Shown in pieces: positions 10,819 through 22,882 of a stretch of 64,000 nt of DNA. This stretch comes from Plotosus lineatus (lineage: Eukaryota > Chordata > Actinopteri > Siluriformes > Plotosidae): the NCBI GenBank assembly GCA_024760905.1, contig CM045745.1, positions 1,284,001-1,348,000 of the forward strand. The letters are read 5' to 3'. How positions within the stretch are numbered: the stretch's first letter is position 1; every line of letters starts with the position of its first letter. The translations under genes and the position numbers were made by a program. Below the pieces are notes generated by a model. That model ran no database searches. It had not been told where the DNA came from and saw only the letters and a program-made list of their open reading frames with translations.

Positions 10819-11748
10819 GTGAGTATGTCACAGAGAGGTCATGGTGAACCTTCAGAAGGGCATATGTGCTCAGTCTGACATTACCCGACCTCTGCTGCAT
10901 ATCTTTCTCATTCACCTGTACATGGTTTCCTCTTTACCGCTCCAGCTATTACTCTTTCAGCTCCTCTCCAGTCTGTATTCATCTAAGCCCAAACTGCACC
11001 CAAACCCCAAACTTTTGTAGGCTGTATATTTAGCTTAACTTTTTTTAAACTCCACCCCCTCCCCTTTTTTGGAACTAACACTGTCTCTGAAAATTAAAGG
11101 AACACAGGTGGATTGGATTCACAATCTATCAAAGGTTAGCTCGGATTTATTAGTCATAAAATGCACCAATTAAAAAAAAAAATTATGCCAGTCATTAAAC
11201 TGCTGGTATGATGCAAGCCAGCACACAACCTAATTCAATTTCCTGTCAGCGCTCACAAAATCTCAACCCACTAATTTGCTGTTCTTCTCAACCCCTCTCT
11301 CTCTTTTTCTCAAGTACTCGGCTTTTCTGCATAATTCCTTCATGCTCGTCTGCAGTGTCATCTCTTCATCCTTCTCGAACAGAGATTAATTAAATCTGAT
11401 TTCTTCGCAACCACTCTGCTAACCTTTCTCCATACAGGTTTCAGACACCTCTGTCTTGTTTCTCCTGCATTGTGGGACCGTCTGTCATTTTGAATTTGCA
11501 TGTCCAAGACTCTTGCGAGATCTTGCACGTGCATAAATGAATGCAAAATGGTTGTATCACTTTAGGTGGCCATGTTTCATTGTGTTTTCTTTGCTATCTC
11601 TTGTACAGGATGGTCCTATCCCATTTGCCCTTTTTCCTTGCTTCTGTGGATTGTTAATGTTGCATCTCTTCTGACTTTGTTGTCCTGTCTTTCTATGTCC
11701 GTGTGCATGTCAATTCGTGTGTGTGTGTGTGTGTCTTCTCCTGCACAG

Positions 11749-11846
11749 AGCTCTCAGTATGTTCAGTGTGTTGCTGGTTGCCTGCAGCTGATGCTGAGGG
11801 TGAATGAGTACAGGTTTGCCTGGGTTGAAGCTGACGGTGTGAACTG
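11749..11846 (+). CDS. ATP6V1H: ATP6V1H exon beginning SSQYVQ
   Basis: A GT- and pyrimidine-rich tract ends in CACAG at 11748; the donor GTAAGA starts at 11847. The exon begins in phase 0 and ends after two bases of a Cys codon that the next exon completes. The translation (SSQYVQCVAGCLQLMLRV and onward to ADGVN) is essentially identical to human subunit H just after the cassette, in the N-terminal helical-repeat domain. The open frame runs through into intron on both sides, so its apparent start and stop are not real gene ends. Confidence 0.96.
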
Positions 11847-12195
11847 GTAAGATCATATTGATAATTAATTCTTGGTTAATTGCACACGGAAAAAGTCAAA
11901 CATATTATTTACCTTAGATTGATATCTACTGGAACAGCACAAATGAGAGCACAGTGGTTTTAAAATGTATTTTGTTAACTCTGTAAATGAGTAATCAAGT
12001 GCTTCCTCACAATATTTATTTCTCTTTAAACTATCTTTAAACACCACACACACACACACACACACACACACATCTCCATCTGCGTCCTTTCAGACTACAG
12101 TCCACTTCCTATAATCCCGTGCTTAATTTCTTTATTTTCTCTCAACCCTTCCACATGTAAGTAAACATTGATTGTGTGTGCTGTTCTTCTTCTAG

Positions 12196-12388
12196 CATCA
12201 CAGCAGTGCTGAGTAACAAGTGTGGCTTCCAGCTGCAATACCAGATGATCTTCTGCGTATGGCTTCTGGCCTTCAGTCCCCAGCTTTGTGAGCAGTTGCG
12301 TCGTTACAACGTAGTGCCCGCCCTCTCTGACATTCTGCAGGAGTCTGTCAAAGAGAAGGTCACGCGCATCATCCTCGCTGCTTTCAGG
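12196..12388 (+). CDS. ATP6V1H: ATP6V1H exon, ITAVLSNKCGF to IILAAFR
   Basis: The acceptor TTCTAG ends at 12195 and the donor GTAGGC starts at 12389. The first base completes the Cys codon left open by the previous exon, and the exon ends in phase 0. The 64 further codons follow human subunit H with conservative changes (for example CVWLLAFSPQLCEQLRRYN for SIWLLAFSPQMCEHLRRYN). They include the strongly conserved block LSDILQESVKEKVTRIILAA. It encodes part of the large N-terminal HEAT/armadillo domain. The preceding intron is only 349 bp, and the following one is 19.3 kb, the largest in the window. Confidence 0.97.
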
Positions 12389-12547
12389 GTAGGCACATAT
12401 AGAATACCCCTTCCCTGTCATTTGAGACTTCTTTCCGAAGTTATGAAAAGGGTATGGAATGTAATTAAGAAGACTGGAATAGATATAAGATAGTAGTATA
12501 ATAAAGTATAAGTAAAGCACCACCAGAGTGTGCAAAATTCACACACA

Positions 12548-13030
12548 CACGCACAACCATTACAGTACATTTACGAGTCCTGGCTATGATTAACTAATTA
12601 ATTTCCAAAGATTATTACTACTTACAATAAATATAATCTAGATGGCAGAGTCTCCATTTGATTGTGGTAATGAGGAGAATGTTTACTTTTACTCTAACTT
12701 TGGGGTATGAAAATTGTGAGAATTGGTGAATTCATTGTATGTAGTCAGGTTTGCATCAAGTCCTTTTTGTATGCGTTTTTTTTTTTTTTTTTTTTTGGAA
12801 TTTGTTTGTTAGCAACTTTACACAAAAGTTATGAACAGATATTAATTTTTTTTTTTTTTTTTTTTTTGGAGGGCAGGTGAATGGTCCAAGTGAGACTCTA
12901 TTAAATAGTGCTGGTGATCCATGATCTGTATCTTTTTACCATTGAGGCATAGAGGCAAGTTGCGCAATATGTTGCGCAAGCTGTTGTATTATTTGTCGTT
13001 TGAGGTCGAAGAGGACCGTGACTTCATACC
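12548..13030. other. Intron, no gene
   Basis: AT-rich intron with two poly-T runs near 12778-12797 and 12847-12868. I see nothing else. Confidence 0.6.
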
Positions 13031-13830
13031 AGATAGATGATCTGTGGTATGGGTGAAGTTATGACTAGCGTTTGACTTGGATTTAAGTGAGGGAGAGTTG
13101 CACAGATCATCAGCCTCACTCTCTTGTCTCGGTCTATCTGAGTCCAGTGGCATAGTCTCAAGATGGCTGGAGATGGGTCAGGATGCAGTGGATGGCCATC
13201 AGTGTCCCATGTGTCCCAATGTGCCCTGGTTGCACTCCATGACGCTTTGCTGGGTCCGCCTTGTTGTTCGTTTGAACCAATTTGGTGGATTCTTCCACAC
13301 AATCAGTAGGACCCAGTCTTCGCATGCATGGGTAGACAGGTCGTACTCTTACCGACTGTCTTGTGAGCCCCCCTTCCCCAGTCTTGCTGGTAAAATCCAA
13401 AGTAAAGGTGAAGACCAGTACATTTGGTACCAGATTGACTGCAGGAGCTGCCAGAAGAATGCACATTTGGACATCCAACCACCAGGCTCCACTCTGGATT
13501 TTCTGTTGGGGTTTACTGCCCTAGCCTTCCACTATCCCTCGTGGCCCACAAGGCAGTGGGGAAAATTGACCCATAGCTGGGGCTTAATTGGTGGAAGTCA
13601 GGGCATGTCCATGTGCCAGTTGGCCTGCTCCAGGCACCTGTGGGGGTCAAGCTCCTCCGAGATCCCCTGCAGTTTAGCCTGGGGCCACAAGGTACCCAGT
13701 TGATGTGTGGTGCCACGAAGAGGCACTGCAGGAGTCTTGATGATGGAGAGGCTATGTACTGCCGGGGAGGCTTCCGCACTCTGCTCCCTTTTCGCCTTGC
13801 GGCTAGGCGCAGCGGTAGTAGCTAAAAGCG
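13030..13830. other. GC-richer island with open frames on both strands, unrecognised
   Basis: About 800 bp stand out from the AT-rich intron. A 208-codon frame is open on + (13077-13703), and shorter frames of 88-106 codons overlap on -. None matches a family I know, and the product looks random (rich in Ser, Trp and His). The segment opening gaggtcgaagaggaccgtga looks like a dispersed repeat. I do not call it a gene. Confidence 0.35.
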
Positions 13831-13893
13831 AGAGGGTGCAAGCACTATCTACACCACACTAGTACATTGGCACTTCACACCACTCTTGTGCAT

Positions 13894-13894
<1 letters not shown>

Positions 13895-13948
<54 letters not shown>

Positions 13949-13970
13949 TACACACACATACACACACCAC
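13895..13970. repeat. CA microsatellite
   Basis: About 75 bp of near-continuous CA repeats. Confidence 0.95.
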
Positions 13971-14984
13971 ACCAACTTTTATAACATTTACAAAACATAT
14001 ATCACAAGCCAGTGTTCGGTCATGGTCCAATTAGCATTCTAGAATGTTATAAGATGTTGGGCATAGAGTTGTTAAATAATATTAAACGGGACTGCAGATA
14101 AATAGTGAAATAAGCTGGACTTGACCCTTTTATATTTTTGTATTTTCCCCTATTTTTTGTTTTGCCCTATTCCTGATGATTTCTGGATGACAGTGCGAAT
14201 GCTTTTCTGTTGTGTCGCTCGGCAGCCTCGACGTACCTATTTCTGAAAACTTGTCACTACTGGAATCAGTTCGCTGTAAGAGAAAAGGCAGGACTTTGTT
14301 TTAACACAAGTCTTTACTTTTACACACTTGTGAATTTTTCACATGAAAAAAAATGCACAAGAATAAGTGATGTAACAATGCAACACGTCATGTATCGCAT
14401 CACATTGCTTTATGCAACACTATCGACTTAAGAAATCACCACAGTGTCTGTAAAGTTCATATTTTGTAGCAGAAAAACCTTTAATTTATTTTCCAGCTGC
14501 ATCACAGTGACAATTGTAGCGACTGACAGTATGCGGATATACTGGACTTAGGGGCACGTATCATTACCAACTGCTCGGTTCTCTCATCATTGTCCTCTCA
14601 TCTCTTCATGCTGGCAGGTAGAGCATGTTCAAAGGAGGAAGGGTCACATTGTGGGTTAAGGATTATCTGTCTGCCTACGGATCTGTCTGTGTCTCCTCCG
14701 ATTTATTTATTTAACTACCAGTCTGGTCATGTATTTATCGATCTGCCGGTCTACGGCTGTATCTCTACCTATTTATTTCTCCACCCTTTCATCTGCCTGT
14801 TTATTAATTTTATCTAAATTATGTGCTTATCTATTTATCTTTTATTTATTTACCCATGTATCAATCTTTCTGTTTCTCTGTTTATATATCTATCTCTCCA
14901 TCTATCTGTCCATTTACCTCTCTCTGTCTCTCTCTCTCTCTGCCTATCTTTTTGATCTTTTTCTTGATTTTGATATCCCACCTC

Positions 14985-15075
14985 CACACATTTTTCCTGC
15001 TAGTTCGGGAATTGAACCAACGACCTTTCAGTCCCAAAGCCGTTTCTCTAACCACTACGCTATGACTGCTGCCAA
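14985..15075 (-). repeat. tRNA-derived SINE head, different family
   Basis: The minus strand reads TAGCGTAGTGGTTAGAGAAA (A-box-like) and, about 35 bases later, GGTTCAATTCCCGAAC (B-box-like), a tRNA-derived promoter. It differs from the SINE family at 22408-22761. It lies in a stretch of degenerate TCTA/TTTA repeats (about 14660-15150). Confidence 0.65.
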
Positions 15076-15148
15076 AAATCTATCCGTTTATCTATCTGTC
15101 TGCTCATTTACCTCTCTTTTTGATTATTTGGTTCTTTGTTTATATGTA

Positions 15149-15749
15149 CAGAGGACTCTAAAAGTATTTATACCCATTTTTCACATTTTGTCACCTTTGG
15201 GCCACACACACAAATACATTTTATTGAAAACTTTTATTTACTTTTTTTATTGAAAACTTCTGTGGTGGACCAACGGAAAGTGGTGCATAATTGTGAAGTG
15301 TGGTGTGTAGTTAAATTCACTGACTTTACTCTGATACCCCATAAATAAAATCCAGTACCATCAATTACCTTCAGAAGCCTCCTCAATAGTAAATAGACCC
15401 CACCTGTGTCTCAATATAGATATGTATAGCTGTTCTGTGAGGGCCTCAGAGGTATACTAGAGACCATTATTTCCACAGCATCATGAAACCTAAAGAACAC
15501 ACCAGTCAGGTGTGGGGTAAAGTTGTGGAGAAGTTCAAAGTGGGATTCTCATGGAGCGCTGTTTAATCCATAATCTGAAAATGTGAAAACTATGGCACAA
15601 CTGCAAACCTACCAAGAAATGGCTATCCACCTAAACCAGGAGTGGCCAACCAGTCAGAGACCAAGAGCCACATTTTATACAGTGTTAACACAAAGAGCCA
15701 CATCATACACATGGGCACACATGAATATCACCCATCCCCTTCTCTCTCT

Positions 15750-15792
<43 letters not shown>

Positions 15793-16320
15793 CTGCTCAG
15801 CCAGATTTATTTTAAATTCACACGCCAGCATTCTCGTTGAAGGTAAGAGTGTAACTGTGATTTAACAGCCGTGTTAATAAACCGTAGTGGAATGATTTAG
15901 ATCAAAGCATACTCGTGTGCTGCAATCACTCAGTCAAAGACCAGACATAAATCCAATTGCGAATCCGTGGAAAGTCTTAAATTACTGTTCAGTCATTCAT
16001 CCATCCAGTCTGACTGAGATTGAGCTATGTTGCAAGGAAGAATGGGAAGTCTCTAGATGTGTAAAGCTGGTAGACATACCCGAAAAGACTTGTCTCTGTA
16101 ATTTCAGCAAAAACGTGGTTCTGTGACATATGAATGCAAATGCACACCACACTTTTCAGATTTTTATTTTGTCAAATATTTTGAGAAAAACAATTTTCAC
16201 TTTGTCATTATTTGACGCTGTGTTGGTCCGTCACATAAAATCCCAATAAAATACATTTACGCTGGTGGTTTGTAATGTGTCAAAATGTGGAAAGGTTCAA
16301 GGGGTATGAATTTTATACTT
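15149..16320 (+). mobile_element. Tc1-like DNA transposon, decayed
   Basis: It begins with a terminal-repeat-like agtatttatacccatttt, then cacattttgtcacctttgg, and ends with the inverted match caaaatgtggaaaggttcaa. Inside are remnants of a Tc1 transposase: KPKEHTSQVWGKVV near 15485 and RPDINPIANPWKVL, the region of the third catalytic residue, near 15940. Stops and frameshifts abolish it. The middle carries another insert (15629 onward, aggagtggccaacc) and a CA microsatellite at 15752-15791. Confidence 0.8.
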
Positions 16321-16488
16321 ACTCGTGCATTTAGCAGACATTCCAGGGCGACTTACAGAAGTACCTTATAGTCTATCAGTGAATAAATTTATTTTCAGTC
16401 AAACTTAGATGGTAGATGTTGTGTGGGTTTTCGTGTGTGTGTGTGTTTGAGAGTGAGTTTGTATACAGCATAGAGCTTAATCTAAGTA

Positions 16489-17469
16489 CAGTGGTACCTC
16501 ACTTTACAAAAGTCTCACCAAATGAAAAATGCAGGTTACTAATTTACCAAATACATTTACGCTGGTGGTTTGTAATGTGTCAAAATGTGGAAAAGTTCAA
16601 GGGGTATGAATTTTATACTTTCCGAAAATTTTTGTCTCTGGACGCGAAATAAGTTCACGGTACGAAAGTGCCATCTTAAAAATTCAAACGTGTCCTTCAA
16701 ACAATGTGTGAGTTGCTTTCCCATTGGTTGTCTCCCAACACCCTGCCTCGCTGGTCTCCCATTGGCAAAGAGGGAGCTGAATCTCCATAATACAGTACTG
16801 TACCCATAATGCTTTTTGTGTGCCTTCGACCCATTGTTCGACACACATGTGTGAAGGACAGTTATACTGTTGGTTCGTGAGTTTTTTTGGGTGTGCTTAT
16901 TGCAGAGTTACTTTTTGTTATTAATCATGAGCCCCAAGAAAGTGATTCCTGGTGAGAATGAAAAGAAGAAGCGGGCTCCGTGATCAATAAAAGTAAAACA
17001 GGAGATGATAAAAAAATATGAAAGTGGGATTCGGTTGAGTGAAATCGCAAAGGAGTATGGCTGAAACCCCTCTACAATCGCGATGATATCGAAGCAGAAG
17101 GAGGCATTAAAGGCAGAGATACAGTGACGGAGGCGATTATTTCCGAGAAAGTAACCGGCATATTTAATGACCTCGTGAAGGAGGGTAGGGGTGGGGGTGA
17201 GGGTTCTTCAGACCAGCAACCCTCAGACTTTAAAGCGTCACATGGCTGGTTCGAGAGGTTTAAAAAAGGTAAATTATTTTCTTTTACTTTTAACACATTT
17301 CATACAAAATTGGTGTACTTTTATCATTTTTAAAGAGTTTATGGGGTAGTATTGGGAGCCTTGGAACGAATCATGCGTTTTACATGTAAAATACTGTTCA
17401 ATTTACGAAAAATGCAGTTTACAAAAAAGGCGCTGGAACGGATTAATTTCGTAAAGTGAGGTACCACTG
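16489..17469 (+). mobile_element. Tigger-like (pogo) element with transposase remnant
   Basis: The ends are CAGTGGTACCTCACTTTAC and its inverse, with TA on both sides (16487-16488 and 17470-17471). From 16927 it encodes a broken CENP-B-like N-terminus of a Tigger transposase: MSPKKVIPGENEKKKRAP, then IKKYESGIRLSEIAKEYG (helix-turn-helix). After a frameshift comes TEAIISEKVTGIFNDLVKEG, then DFKASHGWFERFKKG. The catalytic DDE region is deleted. A 60-bp segment (16561-16620) foreign to this family is embedded near the left end. Confidence 0.88.
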
Positions 17470-18174
17470 TACTGCCGATAAAAGGTCAGTGTTCCGCCAT
17501 CACTTAAAGATACTCAATGACTCAGCAGTCCGGATGTCCAGAGGAAGTTCATTCCACCACCTTGGAACCAGAGCAGAGAAGAGTTTAGATGCATTTTCCC
17601 TTGTCCCTTGGTAGAGGGTGGGATCAGTCAAGCAGTGCTGGAGGATCTGAGAGAACGTGATGCAGTGCGAGGTGTGATAAGTTCATCGAGGTAGGAAAGT
17701 GCAGTTCCATTTTTAATTTTGTAGGCAAGCATTACTGTTTTAATTCTAAAGCAATCAGCTACAGGAAGTCAGTGGAGAGATCGTAGCAGCGGTGTGCTGT
17801 GGGAAAATTTGACGTGGTTGAAAACAAGCCGTGCACCTGCCTTCTGGGTCATTTGCAGAGGTTGAATAGCACTCAAAGGTCAACCGGCCAGCAGTGAGTT
17901 GCAGTAATCTAGTTTTGAGATGACAAGGGATTGAACAAGTATCTGAGTGGCCTTACAATAAAGAAATGGACAAATACTTCAGATATTAAAGAGAAGAAAT
18001 TGACATGATTGAGAAAGATTAGTGATATGAGAAGAGAAGGACAGGCACTTATCCATGGTTATTCCAAGGCTTTGTGCAGTGCCTGAAGGAGAGAATACAG
18101 CATATAGAGGGAGTAAAAAAGAGAACAAGTTGAGTGTCATCTGCTTGGCAGTGGTATGAGAACCCATGTGAGTA

Positions 18175-18903
18175 CAGACGCTCCCCGACTCAAGTATCCA
18201 GAGGGATACACACAGATTGGCACAATCTACCATGCATACTCAGTTAAGCAAAGAGAGTTGTAAAATGAATGAAAACCCAAGAACGAGAACTCTCTGCTCT
18301 GATGATTCACATCAGTGCAGGCTGAGTACTAAACGAGTTCAACAGCACACTTGTGCAATCAAAAGACCGGAAGTCCGTATAACCCGCGCTTTGTTTCAAG
18401 CAAGTAAACTACTTTCAGCAAGTGCACTACTTTTGGTATTGAGCGCCTCACATATTGTAAGCGCTGATTGGCTGTTTTAAGCTTCATGTGAAGTGAGTCG
18501 GCTCAGCTTCATGTCATGTGACCATCCATCGACCATCGGAACCATTTACAAGCAGAAAAATCACATCATAGAGAATGTTAAAGGTTATATTTGATACTGT
18601 ATTTGATATTTGATGAGTGAATTTGATTAAAATTTATCAATTTGAAATTATTTTGCTTGAATATAATTTATTTGAAATTAATGTTGATATTATTTGATAT
18701 ATTTGATATTATTTTACAATGTTATGTTTATAAAAATTGATTTAGGGGTGTTTTATGAGATATGGTAATGGTATTTATGAATGTATAGTACAGTATGAGC
18801 ATCATACGTCACACGTCATACGTCACTGTAACAACTAGCGTTCACTTTCAACTTGCATTCGGCCGTCCGGAACCAATTAAAAACGTGAGTTGGGGAGCGT
18901 CTG
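18175..18903. mobile_element. CAGACGCTCC-type nonautonomous TA-target element, complete
   Basis: Inverted ends CAGACGCTCCCCGACT and AGTTGGGGAGCGTCTG, with TA at 18173-18174 and 18904-18905. It is 729 bp with no transposase, and is inserted in the L2 LINE. Partial relatives are at 10173 and 40548. The ends and TA target fit the Tc1/mariner superfamily. Confidence 0.85.
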
Positions 18904-20061
18904 TATATGACATCACCTAGGGACTGAATATAAAGAGAGAAGTGGACCAAGAACTGTACCCTGGGGAACACCAGTGGAAAGTCAGTGTGGAAAGGATGTT
19001 GGCCCCTCCATGTAAACTCGTATGAATGACCTTCCAGGTAGGAAGCAAACCACTGCCATGCTGCACCAAAAATTCCTATACTCCTAATGGTGGACAAGAG
19101 AGTCTTGTGGCTGACTGTGTCAAATGCTGCTGAAAGTTCAAATAGGATGTGGACTGATAACATCTTGGCTGATCCTGCAGCATGTAGCTTGACTGCAACA
19201 GCCAAGTGTGGAATGTGCTGCTTTGAAGCAGATTGATTAGTGTCAAGGAGGTTTTACTACAAAACATAGAAAGATGTTTGGTTATAAACAGTGTGTTCAA
19301 GAATTTTAGAAAGGAAAGAAAGAAGCAATACCGGCCTGTAGTTGCTGATGTTGGATGGATCCAGAGATGGTTTCTTTAAGATGGAATGGAGTTAAATGAA
19401 ATGGAGTTATTGATGATGGTGGATGTAAATGGAAGAGGGTCTTGAGAGATAGTCTGGAGTATTGTGGGAGTAATTGGAGACAGTGAGCAGGTGGTAGGAT
19501 TGCATGATGAAATGACTTGCAGGATATCTTCATTTATGAAATTGGAAAACTATGCAAGGAAGGGAAGGGGAAATGAAATGAAATCCATGCTGTGTAGTAG
19601 TTGAGGTAGGAGAAATTTGTTTAATCTTCCCATAAAAGAAGTCAGCAAAGTCTTCAGTCGTCAGGGAGGATGGGGCAGGTGGAACAGACGGATTGAGTAT
19701 TGATGAAAAGATGTTGTGGAGGTTGTGTGGGTTGCACTGTCCAGCTTTATTCTTGTAGGAGGCTGTCTGAGCAGAAGTCACATCTGATAAACATATAGAT
19801 ATAAGAACATGGTAGCCAGATTTGATTCAAGATGAGATTTCTTCCACTTTCTCTCAGCTGCAAGTAGTTGTCTACAATTGCTTCAGAGTACCTTTGAGAC
19901 CCAAGGGGCAGTACAAGAAGTCTTCTTGGTTTTTGTAGATAAAGGGCAGAGGAGATCCTTAAAAGCAGAGCGTGAAGACAGGAAAGTGTCAGTGGCAGAT
20001 TCGAGTGTTGGGGAAGAAAAGGAGACTGGGTTAAGAAGATAAGATAAAGTAGAGGAAGCAC

Positions 20062-21060
20062 AGATGAAGGAGATACAGTGTGGACATATCAGAGGCCATC
20101 AGAAATTACAGAATGCAACTTCATTTTTTTTTTTTTATACCTAATACAGAATACAAGTCTTGTGCTTTTGAATCATTTTGCCTGTTTCACAGTGACTGTG
20201 AATTGCAGCAGCTGTTCAGAGACACAATTTTGGAGCTCCACACAGCCTCTAATCCACTTCTGTTACCTCGCAGGCTTCTTGCAATGTGATTTTGTGCAAA
20301 CTTATTATTTTAAGTGCAATCCCGAGAAGAGAGGTGCATCTGCGCTAAAGCATTACTGTTATTACACCAGTGGTGAAAATACCTGTTGCTTTTACAATGT
20401 GATTCGTAGATTGGCCTGATGCGCATGGCACTTAGTGTTGAAAGCTAAAAGTCACAGTCATTAGTGTTTGGTAATGAACTCATTGCCCATGTCTCTGACA
20501 GTATTGAGTTAGAGTTCTGCATTTCATCTGCTTAAGATCTTATTAACATGATCAACTGACGTACTTGTCTTGTCTCTACTCGTAATTACATAGTTTTCAC
20601 TTTAAAAACAATGTTGAAAGGATACTGCTGTCCGTCTGTATCTGTCTGTCTGGATGTGTGCATGCAAATGAAAGATTTTTTTTTTTGCATGATTTTGGAG
20701 ACATGTCAGTGAAATGGGAAGGTATAATGTTACAGCACTGTGAAAAAAGTCAGCTGTTTGTTTTTGTTACAGATTCTTATTTTATGACTTATTGAATCAA
20801 TAAACACTAACATTTAACACAAAAAATGAATATCTCATAGATAATAATAATAATAAGAAGAAGAAGAAGAAGAATAAAATAAGAATAATAAAATGCATGA
20901 AAGAATGTCACTGATTTTTTTTTTTAATGTCAGTAAATATAATGCATTAAATAATTCACTATTTTTCAGACATTACTGAGTGTTTGTTACAATTATTTCT
21001 ATTTTTAGAAAACTTTGTGGAAAAAGCATTTCCTTTCATCGTCTCTGAAGGCATTTTTGC
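20062..21060. other. Intron, no gene
   Basis: AT-rich sequence with a poly-T run (about 20125) and AAT/AAG triplets (20840-20880). I see no gene. Confidence 0.6.
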
Positions 21061-21554
21061 AAGTACCATATCTGCAGACCATAAGGCGCACTTAAAAGCC
21101 TTTGATCTTCAAAAAACTGACGGTGTGCTTTATAATCTGGTGCAACTTATGTGTGGATGAAGCCACGCAACTCCATCTCACTGACATTGTCAAAACCCAA
21201 GTGAAGCAAACTAATTCAGAGTTTACCATCATTCCGGTGGATTACCCCAAGAACTCCAACCGCTAGATATTGGAATACAAGTCATAAGTTAGAAGATCCG
21301 GGCTTTATGTCCAATTACTGGGATAAAGCGCTGCTACAGGTGTCCTCCTGAGACCTCGGATTAACATTCTTGAATTTAAAGTTATACTGATACAGCTTTG
21401 TAAGAGTGATGACCTCCATTCTGGAACGAACACAATACTAATGCGCTGTCGGTTTAAGGAGCGTGGCTGAGAGAAGGTCACAACCCAGGAAGACTTGCAA
21501 TCTCTTTCTGTATTGATATGACTCCATGCAGAGGGAATAATACATTATAAAATC

Positions 21555-22882
21555 TAGTGGTACCACACCTTACGAAAGACCCAACAAATGAAAAATCCAA
21601 GTTACGAAACGCATTTACCTAAAATTTCCGTCTCTGGATATGAAAAAAATTCACGTTACGAAACGCACCATCTCAAAAATTCAAAAAATGCGAAAGTTGC
21701 TCTCCTAACACCCCGCCCCGCTGGCCTCCCATTGGCAAGGAGGGATCTGCATCTCCGTAATACCCATGATCCTTTTCGTGTGCCTTCGACCCATTGTTTG
21801 TAACGGAGATGCAGATCGCTTTCATTGGCTATTATAGAGCTGAATCGCCATAATACGCATGATGCTTTTCATGTGTATTCGACCCATTTTTCGTTACGGA
21901 GATGCAGCTCCCTCCCATTGGCTATTATGGAGCTGCATCTCCATAATACCCATGTTGCTTTTCGTGTGCCTTCGACCCATTGTTCGAAGTTCTAACACAC
22001 ATAAAGTACAGGATTGCTGTTTTTTTCATGAGTTTTTTGAGTGTGCTCATTGCAAGTTTATTTTTTGGCTCAGGCTTTTAACCTTGCATAAACAGTTGTA
22101 AGATTATAACTCTGCTAAGAAGACATGGTCAACACGCGCATGCATGCACACACACACACGCACACACTCACACGCACACATGCGCATGTGTGATTCCCAG
22201 TGCGAGTGAAAAGAAGAAGAAGCGGGCTCGTGACATGCGGATGAGTGATATCTTAAAGGCATATGGCCGAAACCCATTTACCATCAGTACGATAGTGAAG
22301 CAGAAGGAGGCCTTAAAAGGTATATTCTTATAATTTTTAAAGGGTTTGGTAGGTAGAATTGGGGACCTTGGAACGAATTAGGCCTTTTACATGTAAAATG
22401 CTCCTCAGGGGCAGTGGTGGTCTAGTGGTATAGGGCGCTGGATCGCTGATCCAAACGTTGGGGATTCGAGTCCCACTCTCCACAAAGTTGTCACTGTCCC
22501 CCCCAGTGCGGCTCACTGGGTTATCAAAGGCAGGCCATGTCTCTCACTGTCTATGGTGAGAGGCATGTACAAGAACCATTGCTGACTTTCGTAAAGAGTA
22601 GACTGCAAAGTCGTCAGCATGTTTCTGTCCCTTGCTAAAAGGGTTGTGTCAGGAAGGGCATCCGACGTAAAAACCTCTGCCAGATCAAACGTGCAAATCA
22701 GATGATTCACTGTGGCGACTCCAGAGTAAAAGGGAAAAAAAGCCGAAAGGAAGGAAGACAGACATGTAAAATGCTACTCAATTTACGAAAAAATCAGGTT
22801 ACATTCATTCATTCATTCATTTATTTATTTACAAAACCACTTCTTCTGGAACGGATTAATTTCGTAAGGTTAGGTAGCACTG
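21555..22882 (+). mobile_element. Tigger-like element nested in the pogo-like element
   Basis: The left end TAGTGGTACCACACCTTACG (one base altered from CAGTGG) and the right end taggtagcactg followed by TA match the family at 16489-17469. Remnants of its transposase region occur near 22190-22320. A SINE at 22408-22761 and an ATTC/ATTT run near 22803-22835 are secondary insertions or expansions. Confidence 0.78.
22408..22761 (+). repeat. Full-length tRNA-derived SINE with RTE-type tail
   Basis: 354 bp. The tRNA-like head has A box tggtctagtggt and B box ggattcgagtccc. The body contains ctcactgtctatggtgagag. It is followed by gtgtcaggaagggcatccga (shared with the RTE 5' leader), and it ends cagatgattcactgtggcga, then aaaaagccgaaaggaag (shared with the RTE 3' end). 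It is flanked by a 19-bp duplication, 22389-22407 and 22762-22780, with one mismatch. It is transcribed by pol III and probably mobilised by the RTE enzyme. Confidence 0.93.

Larger units (their letters stand above)
16321..20061 (-). pseudogene. L2 (Maui-like) LINE, interrupted by two DNA elements
   Basis: The 3' end at 16325-16400 reads inverted as the common fish L2 end (tgtaagtcgccctggaatg). Further on, the minus strand encodes RT pieces: FELSAAFDTVSHKTLLSTIR (the palm Asp region) and WQWFASYLEGHSYEFTWRG at 19205-18950. Upstream ORF parts are at 19300, 19530, 19780 and 20060 in different frames. Two insertions split it, 16489-17469 and 18175-18903. It is inactive. The catalytic ADD box region was not found intact. 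Confidence 0.82.

Noticed and set aside
11208..11393. Extra ATP6V1H exon between 10818 and 11749
   Set aside because: The human protein runs directly from the cassette to SSQYVQ, and both borders are phase 0; nothing is missing there.
14590..15253. Frames of repeated Leu-Ser-Ile-Tyr near 14.7-15.2 kb
   Set aside because: Degenerate TCTA/TTTA repeats, not protein coding.
22408..22485. Possible tRNA gene
   Set aside because: A and B boxes are present, but it is the head of a repeated SINE with target duplications, and it cannot be folded confidently as a tRNA.
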